Below, in pieces: positions 11,117 through 23,880 of a stretch of 64,000 bases of DNA. The notes beneath the pieces were generated by a model. It searched no databases. It was given only the letters and a program-made list of their open reading frames with translations, and was not told where the DNA came from. Position numbers and translations under genes: made by a program. The stretch spans positions 2,790,001 to 2,854,000 of the forward strand of contig JAQGEQ010000380.1 in NCBI GenBank assembly GCA_034620365.1, read 5' to 3'. The stretch's first letter is position 1, and every line of letters begins with the position of its first letter. This stretch comes from Pegea sp. RAD2-039. Its lineage: Eukaryota; Chordata; Thaliacea; Salpida; Salpidae.

Positions 11117-14100
11117 TCAGTTATTATTATTCAAGTTATTCGTCAGCCACTCATCAATTGATGCAATATTCTCCTCTACCCATCGGATATTTTCATTGAT
11201 AGCGTTTATAGTAGATAATCTTCCGCTTTCTCCAGCTCCAGCTTCTGGGAAGCGCTCAAAGAAGCTAGTCAACTGAAAACATAGTTTTATTTCTGTTTGT
11301 TTTATGAAATTGATCTTCATCATTTTTAACTTTATTAAACATTTCTAAAGTCATGTTTTTATCGTGAAATGTTTTAGAATGTAGAACTTTAATCTTGAAT
11401 TTATTAAATGCATCAAATAGCGCATATTTCTTAGACTTACAAAATATAGGAATGATGAATGTTTCAACTAAATGATTTTAATTAAAATTAAAAAATCAAC
11501 TAACTTCCCATAGCTGTATTTGTGTATTCCAATCTTCTGCAATATAAGGAACAATTCTTCCAAAGTTTCGATCTGTTATTCCGAATCTTAAAAAGAAGAA
11601 GACTTTTTGTAATAAATTTCAGTTCTATCTTACAATCTTAGTTTAAATGTCTTATGCAATCAACCTTTCGACCATGTATTCCCAGTTTAGCTGTACCCAC
11701 TGCCAAGCCATTCTGTTGCCAGTTGGTGTATAAGATACATATCGAATCGCCGTAAAAAAATCTTGTGACTTTATTATGGACTCATTTTTACAATACTCCA
11801 ACATTCTACAAATCAGATTATACAAAAAGGTGCTTGATATTTTTGAAGTTTAGTTTTGTAAGTATTAGAATAATCTCGTTAAAAGTTTTTTACTTGCTAA
11901 ATAATTTTATTTTTTAACAAAACTCAAACATTCCTTCTTTTGCTGATTTTTATTGTAATAATTGTTTGCTTTCTTAAATCGACTTAAAACGAAAAAATAT
12001 GTGGTAAAAAAATTGGCAGTATGATAAATAAATTTGTATTTATATTGGAATAAACAAATATATCTTAATTTTTCTAACATGATAAAAAAGCTTCTTCTTA
12101 CCTATCTATTAGCACAATGTCTTCAGTAGATGCTAACCCTCTTAATAGTTTACTTTTTTCACTTGCGTTTTCTTCTGTTGTATATCTTGATAGCATCAAC
12201 TCCCATTGTTCTGATCCAGTTGCTGCGATTCCATATCGGTAAACAAGTGAGCTGGTATCTGGATAAAGACTAAAAGAATATTTTCTTAAAAGTTTGAATA
12301 CGTTTGAAACATTTCTATTTATTTAAGAATTTCTAAAACATCTTTGAAGAAATGTAAAGAATATAAGTTGACCCCAAGATATGGGTTAAAATCCTTTTAA
12401 TAAACTGTTCTCAAATCTCTAATTTCAACTACCAAACATGTTTTTGTTCTTCAAAAAGAGATTCATATATTATAAGGGCCTGATTTGGCCAAGAACGGTC
12501 ATGCAAGATGTGCTCTGAGTGATGATGTTAAAAAAAGCAAAATACAGTAAAATGCAGAGGAATTATGAAGAGATTTACTGAGCCAAATACCAAATAAAAA
12601 TGCAGATACTAACATTATGTTGTTTACAAAAATAGGAATAATATCTGCAAAAATTATCATTGAAACACACAATTGAAAAATGATAAAAAATATATTTAAG
12701 CTTCAAACATTCTGATTTAAAAATTTAACTGCATAAGCACCATGAGTGTGACAGAAATCTGTTTCGATTACTCCTAGTTAACTTTATTATCAGTTACTTA
12801 ATCAGAATTTCTATTATCTTTGTATGATGCAGTATATGTATAAAACGCTCTCACAAATAATCTTCATCTGCTATCCAGTTCTCAAAGTAAGTTGTTGCTT
12901 GTCTCAGTTCCTGCTCAGATCCATATCTTAATGCTAAAGATAAGACGGTGTATCGGTTCAATCTAAAAGTCAAATAATATTGTAATTAGTGATAAAGATC
13001 ATACGAAAATGATTTTAAATTGTAGAGAAAAACTAGTAAAAAATATTGTTGAATAGGTTTAGATTTCTTTAAATAATGTTTTTGAAAGATAATTTTTTAC
13101 CCACTTGTCATTGTGACTTCCTTGTGTAGCATCCCATCCTCTTTCGGTTGCAATCGGTTGAACTTTTGATAAGAAAAATGTCTGAAAGAAGAAGATTTTC
13201 AAAGCTTATTAAAGGTGGTTGAAACTCGTTGAAACTGTGTTGACTGAAAAATTAATTTTAAATAGAATGATTAAAAGGAGCTTATTTTATATTCTTTATA
13301 TTTAACCAATGAAATTGTATTTGCTTTAAAACTTTAATCCTTCTTTCTCACTTTGAATTTACTATAAACTTGAGTATTTCCAGAATTTTCCAGCATAATT
13401 CGAATATATGAGCTGCCGCTTCCAAATGACTCCCAGACATAATAACTAGTTTCTTCATTTAGGTATATAGTCATATCCAAAGCTTGCTGATAACTTATTA
13501 TTTTTGCTCTAAAAATTAAAAGAATTTATTTGTTATTACTGAGGTTGTTAAGAATAAAAACCTTTACATTTTTATTAGGATTATTTACGGAAAAATTATG
13601 AATATTTGTAAATCAGCAACTTTAGTGATTTATTAAAAGATAGTTGACGTGTCTTTGTTCATATCTTTAAACTGCTGTTAAATATATGTTTTTGGCCTGG
13701 TTTGATTAAATCCAGGGCAGAAGTTATAGAAATCAATTACTGCCCATGCAGCAGGAGCCACTCTTCACACGAGCAAGGTTATGAAGCGGAACTGACGGAC
13801 TGGGGCAGCTATGCCCGGCTGGCGTCCCAGGAGTTGTCAGAACGACACTGAGTACAGAGAGAAATTGCTTACGGGGTTCCAACTCAGGCTTTAAATTCAG
13901 ACTTCTGCGTCTCCTAGAAGTGTTTTCATTAATCAGAATCACAGGGCCCTTCTACCCGGATTTTTTACGGACTTTTTCTTGTTGCAAATGTGTGTCCACC
14001 TGGGCTCAAACCTGGAACCTGTCGCGTGGTAGACGAGTGTGGTAACCGCTACATCATACAGATGGTAAATATACTTCAGGCTTCTATGTAAGCTTTTAGA

Positions 14101-17100
14101 TAGTTTCATTAAATAGACAGAGGTCTTTAATATTACTACTTGATAAATAAAACATTAAATCAGTAACTGCAACAAGGGAAGAGTAAAGTGTTATAAGTTA
14201 AATTATGCATCAATATTACAGGAAATAATTATGTAGCAACAGATGCTTCAAAACTATTCAAACTTTGAATCAAAAACATAAAAAGTTTACAACATTTTTT
14301 AACATTAGAATTTCAAAGCTTTGTTTGTAAATATTTGAATAGAAATTAAAATTGAATAAACTAACGGGGCAAGATTAAAGGCATCATCAAGTAAGTTAGA
14401 TCGGTCAACTTCATTAAATGCTTCGTGATCAGTCGCTAACTGATCAGCTATAATTTGCCACATTCTATCGTCGTATGTAACTCGATAGTATCCTTTTTGA
14501 CCAGGATTCAATTTAATCCAAGACATATCATCTAATGAAGATGTTAGCACTACTCCTTCTGAAAATAATAAAATTTTAACATTAAACTGATAGCTAGTAG
14601 AAATATAAAATTGTTTTTAGAAGGCAGCTTATTTGATTTAGATAACAGAAACATACCATCATTATCAAAAGACAGATATCTGCGTTCTTTATTTGGATCA
14701 TTTTTAGTGATGAAGCTTATTTCAATATTCCATTTGTAATTCCACTGTGTTTCAGGTAACAGGCTAAGATCTGCGTTTGAATCCGAAAGAAAATGTTTCT
14801 AGAAGAAAATTAAATTTACTAATCAGTAAATCAAACCAATGTTTGGTTAGATCATATCGTAACATCTGAGTTTTTAATATTTCGCTGTTTCAAAGGCATT
14901 TAATAATGGTTTTGCTCTAACTTGAGTAGCTATAAGAGATCCATTGTTGATTTGTTCAACTTTTACGACAGGATAACCTAATTGCTCTACCCATGGCAAG
15001 AATTGCGTTGATATATTAAAACCTTCTCTTAGAGCAGTTGAATCTTGTTGATCAATATACTGTGATTATTCAAGAAAACATGTGAAAAAATAAAACTTAT
15101 ATAATAAATGTAAAAAAAATAGATAGTTTTGTTTTCAATTTGAAATAAAATACAATTAGTAAAAGAGTATATTTGTAAAATAGGAGCACTGATGCCGAAA
15201 ATTAGTTATATAATCATAACTAAAAAAATAATTGCAACGAATTAATTAACTTATAATTTCAATTTATTAAGTTAATTGCTTACTTCTTGCATATCATTAA
15301 AAAGATCATAATGATTCACGCTTGAATATTGTCTCTTTTCGAGATAATAGCTTAAAGATCCCATCATCAAATCTTCACCTAATACATCATCCATTATCCT
15401 GATAAAACTAGCTCCCTTGTGATCACTCATTTCAATTACTGTCCAACTAATTGTTAATCTCTTACCTTTGAATAAGAGATTGTATCAAATAAAGAAGTAA
15501 TTTCGCTAGGGTTGCTGACTGGTTGAACTATTGGATGAGAAGTGACAGAAGAATCTATTCTCAGAACAGGCTGCTCATCGTCAACTATGAAGTGATTCAG
15601 CTGAGTTTAATGAGGATAGTTATCATCTATCAACAGTTAATAGCAGATATTTACAACATCCCATTCAGGTTCTTTGATATCTTGTCCAATGTACTCAAAG
15701 TATGAAGCAAACCCTTCATTTAACCAAATATTGTCCCACCATTTCATAGTTACAAGATTACCAAACCACTAGAAGTAGAATAGATTCGAGATTAATCTCA
15801 ATTCATTTTAAGTAGTTGAAAGCTGCGATTCCCAATTCGACTTCTACCTGATGCACCATTTCATGGGCTACTACTTGAGCTACTCGTTGCTTAGTATCAG
15901 CTGATGAAGCATTTTCGTCATAAAGCAGATTAGTTTCACGATAAGTAATTAATCCCCAGTTCTCCATCGCCCCAGTCCCAAAGTTTGGAATTGCAATCAT
16001 GTCTGCAAGTCAAACTTGAGTAACATAAAATATCTCTTAATTTAACTTTATATTAAAAATAAGAAATGGTTACTTTAAATAATTAACTGAATTTAATGGA
16101 AAAACGTTTGTAGCAACGAATAAAACAAACCCATTTTAGGCAAAGGAAAATCAATTCGAAAATATTCTTCATAATAATCAAACACTGCTTTTAAAACTTC
16201 TAAAGAATAATCGGCCTGACCAGCAGCAATTTGATGTTTTGGTAAATATACTTTTAACTAAGAACATAAATGAGTTCATTAATACAACTTGTTTGTATAA
16301 AACGCAGCTTCATATGAAAAGTGTTTACACACTCAATAAGCAAGTAAATAGATGTTTAGATAAATTGAATTACAAATACTATTTCTTAAAAATGTGGATT
16401 AACACTTTATTACTTTGCTACTTAAACAATTTTAAAACTTTGAATAACAACAAAGCGACAAAGAGACTCACCGTCACGTTAGTTCTTTTACTATATGTTG
16501 TTATACTTCCAAAATCACTGACAACAAAACAACCAAGATAAGTAGACATCATTGGTGAAGTATAAAACTCAGTTTCAATCCAACCTTCTTCATCAGACTG
16601 TCTTTGTTCCTAAGATAAAAGTTAAAAAAACTTGATGTTTGTGTATTGAGTTTCTTACTTTCATATTCATGTTAGAAAGTGCTGAGTATTTCTCTCGATG
16701 AACTAATGTTGTAGAATATTTCACTTTGAGTTGAGGCTCATCAAAGCATGGATAAGCCTTTCTAGCATCGGTGGGTTCCATATCAGACCCAACAATACCT
16801 CTTCAAAATATTTAATCGATTAAAAAAATTATCGAAAATTTTAAGCTGTTTAAGAAAATTTAAAAGAAAGGGAAAAATACAGACTTTTCCTCCCCTGTGC
16901 TTGGATCTATGTACACAGATTTATACAAGCCGACTATTTTTCCTATCAGAGAACCACTAAATTGAACATCTACTTGGTAAAATGTTGCATCTGGAAAACA
17001 AAAGATTTCACCCATAAAAAATAAACTAGAATCTTTCAGCAATACTAACCATCACCAGTAGTAACTTGCAGATTTTTTTCTGTTTCAATCACCCAGTATT

Positions 17101-18328
17101 CATACAATCCATATCTAAACTCTCTTGTATATTTAATTGTTTCAACTGTATCACCATTTACAAAGAAAACATTTGTAGAAATGATTTCTAGCTTTGCGTC
17201 AACATGAAACAGAATGTGTCTAGTTTCCTGAACAATTTTCCTTTATTAATATTTTATCTAATTTTGATTTATAAATTTCAATTATGCTTTTTAAGATTGC
17301 TGCCTGCATTTAAAAACTAACTTCTAAAACATTAAAATCTATTATGTTTCTACCAGTGTAAAGGTCTGTCTCCATATCTGGTCTTAATTTTAAAGAGTAG
17401 TGGAAAGGTATAAGACTATGAGGAAGTCGAAAGTTGTTCCAGGGTCCTTCATCTAAATTGATTTAGGATTATTTGGTTCGTAAGAAAATAATTTTTACCA
17501 TTTTGTGAAGTTGTCGTCACAATTGGAGGCTTAGTAGTTGGTTGTTCTGGGTTGACTGTGAAAACAATAGATAAAATGGCATGGAACTTTTTGTGAATTT
17601 TAAGATTAAAGAGTATTCTAATTATGTAGATAATAAAGATACAAGTATTGTAAGCCATGAGTTATAATACGAATTTATTGTATAGAATAAATAGATTAAA
17701 ATAACAAATTTGACCTGCATTTAAGATAGTTTTTCAAGCTTTTTAAAATTGAAACACAAATTTAGTATCTAGGTAATTTGATTTCTGTAAAATGGTATTC
17801 CTTTTAAAGAATGTACATTTGTTACATTTGCGTCATCTTTATTTTTATAGATTAAAGAGCAAACGATCAAACTGTAAAATTAGATTTTAAGTTTTAGAAA
17901 TATTGCAACATACGTTTGATAAAGGACAAAAAAATACTTGTGGACTTTTATAAAATCTTTAAGTACTTCTCAAGAAAACTTACTAATTCAGTAATAAAAT
18001 ATATGACAATCATATTTCTATCAACCAAAATGCTTACTGATATCACAAGTTTTTTTATTTTGATTTGAAAGACCGACCCCTAAACCAACTGCTAACCCAA
18101 TTCCAATAATAAAGCAACATCCAAACCAAGCTTTCCATTGCTAAATTAAAAACATAGTTTTCTACAAATTTCATCTAATCGAAATTAGTTCAAATATTTA
18201 TAGTACTAAATTTATTTTTCAAAAAATATATTGACAAGGGCATTGACAAAAAAAAGATTTGTACATAAACCTACTTTGCAACCGTTGGTTTTGTTTACTT
18301 CTTCCTCATAATTCATTCTATTGTCCAT
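11117..18328 (-). CDS. Membrane-bound M1 zinc aminopeptidase (aminopeptidase A/N type), complete, 23 exons
   Basis: Twenty-three minus-strand exons give 977 residues in one frame. Exon high ends are 18328, 18140, 17555, 17452, 17227, 16990, 16800, 16609, 16257, 16002, 15768, 15600, 15415, 15059, 14798, 14558, 13508, 13181, 12962, 12269, 11805, 11586 and 11272. A short cytoplasmic tail, one membrane helix (about residues 23-43) and a Thr/Pro-rich stalk make it a type II ectoenzyme. The exopeptidase motif GAMENWG is at 356-362. The zinc site is HEMVH (392-396) with Glu415, an exact HEXXH-X18-[14 protein letters not shown] and GYYRVTYD are further M1 landmarks. It removes N-terminal residues from extracellular peptides. 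[17 protein letters not shown] resembles aminopeptidase A slightly more than N, but substrate preference cannot be assigned. Several introns are only about 46-55 bases. The exon 6 donor is GTCTGT. SINE pieces sit in two introns. Confidence 0.94.
12478..12512. repeat. Short fragment related to the SINE 3' end
   Basis: The segment CTGATTTGGCCAAGAACGGT, then CATGCA, resembles CTCGGCCGAGAACGACCATGCA at 9955-9977, the outer end of the SINE fragment there. It lies in an aminopeptidase intron. Only about 35 bases can be aligned by eye, so the call is tentative. Confidence 0.35.
13690..14065 (-). repeat. tRNA-derived SINE, near-complete copy in an aminopeptidase intron
   Basis: Read on the minus strand, the first 70 bases are tRNA-like: TAGCGGTTACC (A-box position), an anticodon arm with stem TCGT/GCGA around loop CTACCAC, and GGTTTGAGCCC (B-box; plus-strand 14002-14012). 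A body follows with ACAAGAAAAAGTCC and AAAACACTTCT, both also seen in the copy at 20611-20760. The 3' half is shared with 9950-10085. The A box is degenerate. This copy is inside the intron between exons 16 and 17 of the aminopeptidase and is visibly GC-richer than its surroundings. Confidence 0.72.
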
Positions 18329-21300
18329 CTTCTCTCTTCTAAAGTATAAAAATCTAATGTAAATTTATGAAACAGTTTTTTAAACTTTTATTCACAATCA
18401 AAATATATATTTAAAGCTAGCATAGTACATCGATTAAACTCAAAAACAAATTTAGTTCATTTAAAGAGATCAATTAAAATAATTTAATCAGCTTTTTATC
18501 TACAAAAAACAATTTTCAAATTCAATTTTACATCAACCAAATGCAGATAAAATCTTTAAGATCAGTGTTTACTTTCAGATTATTTTTGGAGTCCTTTTAA
18601 ATACTGATAAGTTCACCGATAAATTAATTTTTAACTAAAAGGAGTTTGTAATATTACAAACCAAAATATTATTATCCTAAATATTAATCTAAAATAAATT
18701 TTGAAAAATGTATTATTGATTTACAAAAGTAATTTTAAAGATTATATTTAAAAGTTTGAATATTTTTTGATTAAAGCTGTTCTATTTTATACCAAAAAAC
18801 TTTAAATATTATTATTAAATTAGGAAATTCCTTAAAGTTAAATTTAAAATTGAAGTGCTTGCTCTTGAATTAAAAATAGTTTTAACAAATAATGCTTGTA
18901 GCATTTTAAGGTTTATTTTTATAAAAAAAACCAGTAATCTGTTTTAAGACGCTTTAGTTGATCGATTCTTTTTTATAAACTGATATTCAATCTTTTTGTC
19001 AAAACAGAAATAACAACAAGCTTGTTTAAAAAAAAAATTTCATGTTTTAGGTTAAAGCTACTTTGGCTTGGCTAATAAATCAAAATTATTTTGAAAATCA
19101 CAAAATGTAAGAGATTTTCAAAAATTCTGGTAATAAATAATAACTAATAATTTTAGATGCTGATAATAGCATCTAAAATACTTGCAATTTTTCCTACCTC
19201 CTCAGAGGTTGATCATTCAAAATTAAAAACCAACAACTTTGTTAATAATATTCAGTGGGTCAACAGATTTTTTGATAAGTCACAGCAGTTTTCTTCTTGA
19301 CTTCATTACTACACCAAGATTATCTTTGAGAATTTATTTTCAAAGGTATGATTTAAGTAACTTTCTCAACAAATCATATATATCACTGCCAGTTCTTCAT
19401 TTTTCACTTACTTTGTTATTTTGAATTTTCGACTCATAATTTATATTTTACTTATGTCTTTGCAGTTTTTCAATTCTTTTTATTTAATTATGCTAAATTG
19501 TGAAACTAATGTCATTCTCTTTCCACTGATACTATTTTTTTGCTTGCTTTAAGAGATGCTTAAGTTGTCATCAACATAAAAGAAAAATATTATTAGATTA
19601 TTTTACAAATTTAATTCAAACATACTTTAAACGAATCTTTAAACAAAGCTAAAAATAAATTCATTCTAAACAATTGATTGAAATCCATAAATTATTTACA
19701 GAAACAACTGCTCATTTAGGAATATATTAGTTATATAACCTTTAGTTATTTTTTACCACAAAAAGCATATAAATCGATAAGTTAAAAAAACTCGAGATAG
19801 ATTTGCCTTAGAAAACTTTATGTTGCTCCTTCATGATATTAGTTTCTAATTTTTAACATTAATTGTTAAATCTCATCTGCTCTATATCCAACAGCTTCTG
19901 AATTCTGAAAATAAATTTTTGAGGAGGGTTTTAAAATATTTTATGGCAGAAAAAAACAAATAGCTAATTCTGAAACAGTACAAAATATTTGTTCAGTGAA
20001 TATTATTATCTTTATTTTGCTTTTGGTTGCTGCTATTAAATCTACAAATTAGATGAAAGCATTAAAACTGATACAAACCATATTTACTTATTAGTAATTC
20101 GAAGTGAGATCATAGTAAGAATTTCTCTGTTTTACTAAAAGTCATTAATGAGTTATCTGAATTTACAAAAATCGATTTTATTATTATTTTGATTTCTAAC
20201 ATTTACAACAAAAATTTAAACTTCAAACTAAAAAATAGTCAATATTTATTTTATCTTGTTAGCTATACTTACATAAAGTTGCATTGTTTACTATAATTTA
20301 AAGTTTAAAAAGTTCCACCACTTTAAAAATGTTCTGTAAATATTTCATATGTTAATTATACACACATTCAAAACTTCACTTGTATTCTCAGCAGTAACAT
20401 TATTTTGACATCAATAATATTTAAAAACAACTTATTTACTTTTCTTCTAATAATCTTAAATGACCACAAGCACATTCTAGTATCCTAATATATTGATCTA
20501 ATTGTAAATAGTTTCGAAAAACTCATATAGTTTCTATTCCATTTATTTTGATATTTATAATTTTAAGAAAATTTTAATTTTCAACTTGGCTGTAATTCGA
20601 TTTCTGTCACCCGTCTCTGTGTAGCGAAGTGGTCACCATGTTGCCTACCAAGCAGGTGGTCCAGGGTTCGATTTCTGGTGGTCACATATTAGTGACAAGA
20701 AAAGTCCATAGAAAAGACCTTTGTAGAAGAACACTTCTCTCGTAAGCAGCTCGGGTTCTTTTTTGCATAAGTTAGTAATATTGCAGAGTCAAGTATTGTG
20801 CATTTAGCTTATCATCAAGTTCATGTTTTACAATCTATAAAGTGTTTACTAAAATGTACACAGTAGTAATTCTTGTTGTTAGCTGCTATGCTTTAATATT
20901 TAACTTACACACAAAGCTTAAACAAAGCTGCAAATTTTGAAAATATGTTTTTCAAGTAAACTCAAACTTTATTGTATCAACAACAACTTGCTAGTATCGC
21001 TAACAATATGCTGAAGCGTATGTTGACAAACTCTTTTTAGTGTATCTAAACAAACTAATCGAGGAATATGAACAAATTTGATATTTGATTGAATTTTAAG
21101 TTTACTTTATCAAGTTAAATACAATTTTTCTTGGGCTAATACTATGCTGAAAATTAAAGAAGCCATTATTGAACAAATTTAATCCGCTAATTAAGTGGGT
21201 GGAAAAATATCAGAAATTGTTATTAAAGATCTTTCAAATACATCTTCTAAGGTTAAACAAACTTTCTTAACCTTTGAATAAACATCAGTCTTTAAATATA

Positions 21301-23880
21301 ATGACGATCGATTTAGCAAAAGTTGTTGTAAATTTGGTCTTATTGAGTTTATTCTAAACTAACTTAGAGTACAAAGGAAAATTTTACTGCTGCAGACTGT
21401 ACCAGTTTAGTTTGAGTGAAAAAATTAAAAAAAAACGATAGCAACTTCCTGAGTACTTGATAAAGATCTACTTTGACTATAAAGTCTGGTTTAAATATAA
21501 TATCTGATTTGTAGTTTGAGTTTTTCTTTTCACAATATCTATTACTCTGTACCCTTTTTTTGTTATAAGGTTGCTAAAACTCAGAACTGATGTAAGATGC
21601 ACAAATGATGTTCAAATAAACAAAACAATTAAAATTTTTATTGTCGAATAGTTGCAAGTTTGCTGTTATTGAGTTTATAAAAACTTTTTATAGAGTGAAG
21701 TCTCAAAAGTACCAAAGAACTCTATTTTTTAAACTAGCCAATGCTAGCCTGCAACAGTTTCAGCAACTGAAATTTTCAAAATAATTTAAAAATAGTCAAC
21801 ATTAATACTAGAAGCAATTTATCAAAAATAAACAACAAGTAGAAAAAAAGTATCAGTTTATTCCATCCTTCCATTTTTATGATCTTTCAGACAACGAAAC
21901 AAATATCCATCTACAATTCTTTGTTCTTAAAAAGTTCTAATTATTTAATTTGGCTTTCTAAATGTTTTGTTAAAATCCAATAATTAGCTAGATTTAATTG
22001 TGCATTACCAAGACAGAATCAGGAAATGTTTTTAACGGCTAAAAACCTAATTTATTTCAATCATTAATAATTAAATATGAGTTGTTTTGTAAGTGATAAG
22101 ACATTACTCCTCTAATGATTCGTTTAGAAACATGAAATCTATTTTAACTTTGCATGTTGAGTTAAGCAATCAGTTTTGTTTTTTTATGTGAGGTGCAAAA
22201 ATTTCAGCTCAAATTTATAAAAGGTAAAATAATAAAATAAAATTGAAAATATTCTCAATGAAGTTAGTGATAAAAGCATTTCTTACAAAGATGATAAAAG
22301 CTATCAAATGTTTTCGACAATTTTTCTAACATAAACACAAATGATAAGACTAACCCGGTAAAATTCGTTCATTGCCCATTTTAGTAATTCCTATAAACAA
22401 TAAAAAGAATAAACAATATTAAATTAGTAAATAATCAAAACATGTTTGATAATTGCTGATGGGATAAGCTATCTGCAACCTAACCGTATTAATTATTGAA
22501 ACATATACTAAAAGTAAAATGAATGTTTAGTTGTTCAGCATCGATTTATTTCAGCATACGTGTAGGGTGTGATTACAAATCGATTTAAAAATTTGATTAC
22601 ATTTTCAATATAGATGTAGTTTTCCTTTCATTTAGAGTTCAAAAAAATGCTTTATCTGAAAAAATTTGAAATTATTTTAATAATTCATACTATCGTTAAT
22701 ATTTTTCGAATATAAATTGTTATCTGAAATATACAATAAATTACTGCTGCAGATTAAACAAAGTTATGATTTTTAAATAATTTCCAAGTCATTCCAATTA
22801 AAACGAATTTAGTATCTATTTTTAAAAGAAATATATAAATAATATATAAATCACAAAAAGCATTGATTTAAAATGAAGTTAATCTTCTAATTATCACAAA
22901 AGTTTAAATGATAAGCTCAATGCTGCAAAAACTTTGTACTAAACTTTCCAAAAAACCTTACATCTAATTAGAAGATGCTACAAAAATAAAATATAGCTTT
23001 AAAATTCACTATTTAATCTTATTTATACTTGGTCTTTTTTCAAATAGGTTAATGCTTTTTCAAACTGACTAGAATTGATTTTGTTACTCTTGCTGCAAAC
23101 TTACAATTGAAAATTCGATTCTATGTTTAGCTTGTTTAACATTAAAAAAACATCTTAAGGTTTTAAACATTCGAATTTATCGTTCACTTTTTAGTGTAAT
23201 AAATAATACTGTGCCGGGTCTTAATTGTTCTTAAAACAATTTTCAGTTTTTCTTACAAAAAGCTTTTATAACTAAAAATATATAGTTTTTCGACCAAAAA
23301 ATTCGACTTAATTTTATCTCAGAAACTTTTCAATTAGGCTGTTTTTAAATGACTAAAAATTTAAAGATTTCGATTCTATATTTTAAGTTAGATTTTACAG
23401 TATTTTTGGATGAAATTTTAAAAAAGAAATTTGCAAAAGACATAATTGATTATGTTTTTCGAATTTAAGGTAAATTTAAAGCTTGATTAAGTTAAAATGT
23501 GATTAGTATAGTCACTAATCACTTAAAATATAAATTTAAGTTAATGTTTTAATGCTTCAAAGTGTTAGATACAACAAAATAGTGCATTAGTTGTTTAAAG
23601 TGATCGAAAATTTTACTTTCAACCTTTCCAATAGACAAGAGAAGGCTGGAGTAATGATAAGAAAGGCTTTTGTGCAACGACGAAAAAGGATTATCTTCTT
23701 TTGTGTTTAAGATATTAAAGTAAACAATATTACTTCAGTAACTAGAAGGAATTTTGAAAACAATTTGTGCATATAAATAAGGATTTATTATACTTATAAG
23801 CTTGTATATAAAGTTACTTTGTGCAAACTAATTCAAGAGTTTTTTGCTTTTATTGTTAGATTTAATAGATTATAAAAGTA
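18329..23880. other. Long gene-poor AT-rich stretch
   Basis: It separates the divergent starts of the aminopeptidase (minus) and the GPCR (plus), so it should contain both promoters and 5' UTRs. The one clear element is the SINE at 20611-20760. A 25-base ATG-led segment near 22356-22380 (minus) is followed by a GTTAGT donor but has the wrong phase to join the aminopeptidase. I see no other exon. Confidence 0.5.
20611..20760 (+). repeat. tRNA-derived SINE
   Basis: The A box TAGCGAAGTGG (20622-20632) matches the pol III consensus. The B box GGTTCGATTTC (20665-20675) is one base off it. Between them an anticodon arm pairs TTGC (20641-20644) with GCAG (20652-20655) around the seven-base loop CTACCAA. 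After the head come ACAAGAAAAGTCC and AACACTTCT, shared with the copy at 13690-14065. The T-stem is imperfect and non-tRNA sequence continues directly, so this is a SINE and not a tRNA gene. Transcription by RNA polymerase III would be expected for an active copy. Confidence 0.75.

Noticed and set aside
14305-14365. Reading on past the aminopeptidase exon 16 end
   Set aside because: Family alignment and phase require the donor at GCCCC/GTTAG; the extra residues are intron.
16239-16541. 100-codon plus-strand open frame
   Set aside because: It lies over aminopeptidase exons 8-9 and their intron on the opposite strand, with no family resemblance.
20614-20688. A functional tRNA gene
   Set aside because: A and B boxes and the anticodon arm are present, but the T-stem is mismatched, the acceptor stem is not evident, and a related body sequence continues as in the other SINE copy.
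22354-22380. Upstream first exon of the aminopeptidase on the minus strand
   Set aside because: ATG to a GTTAGT donor gives 25 bases, phase 1, whereas exon 2 needs phase 0.
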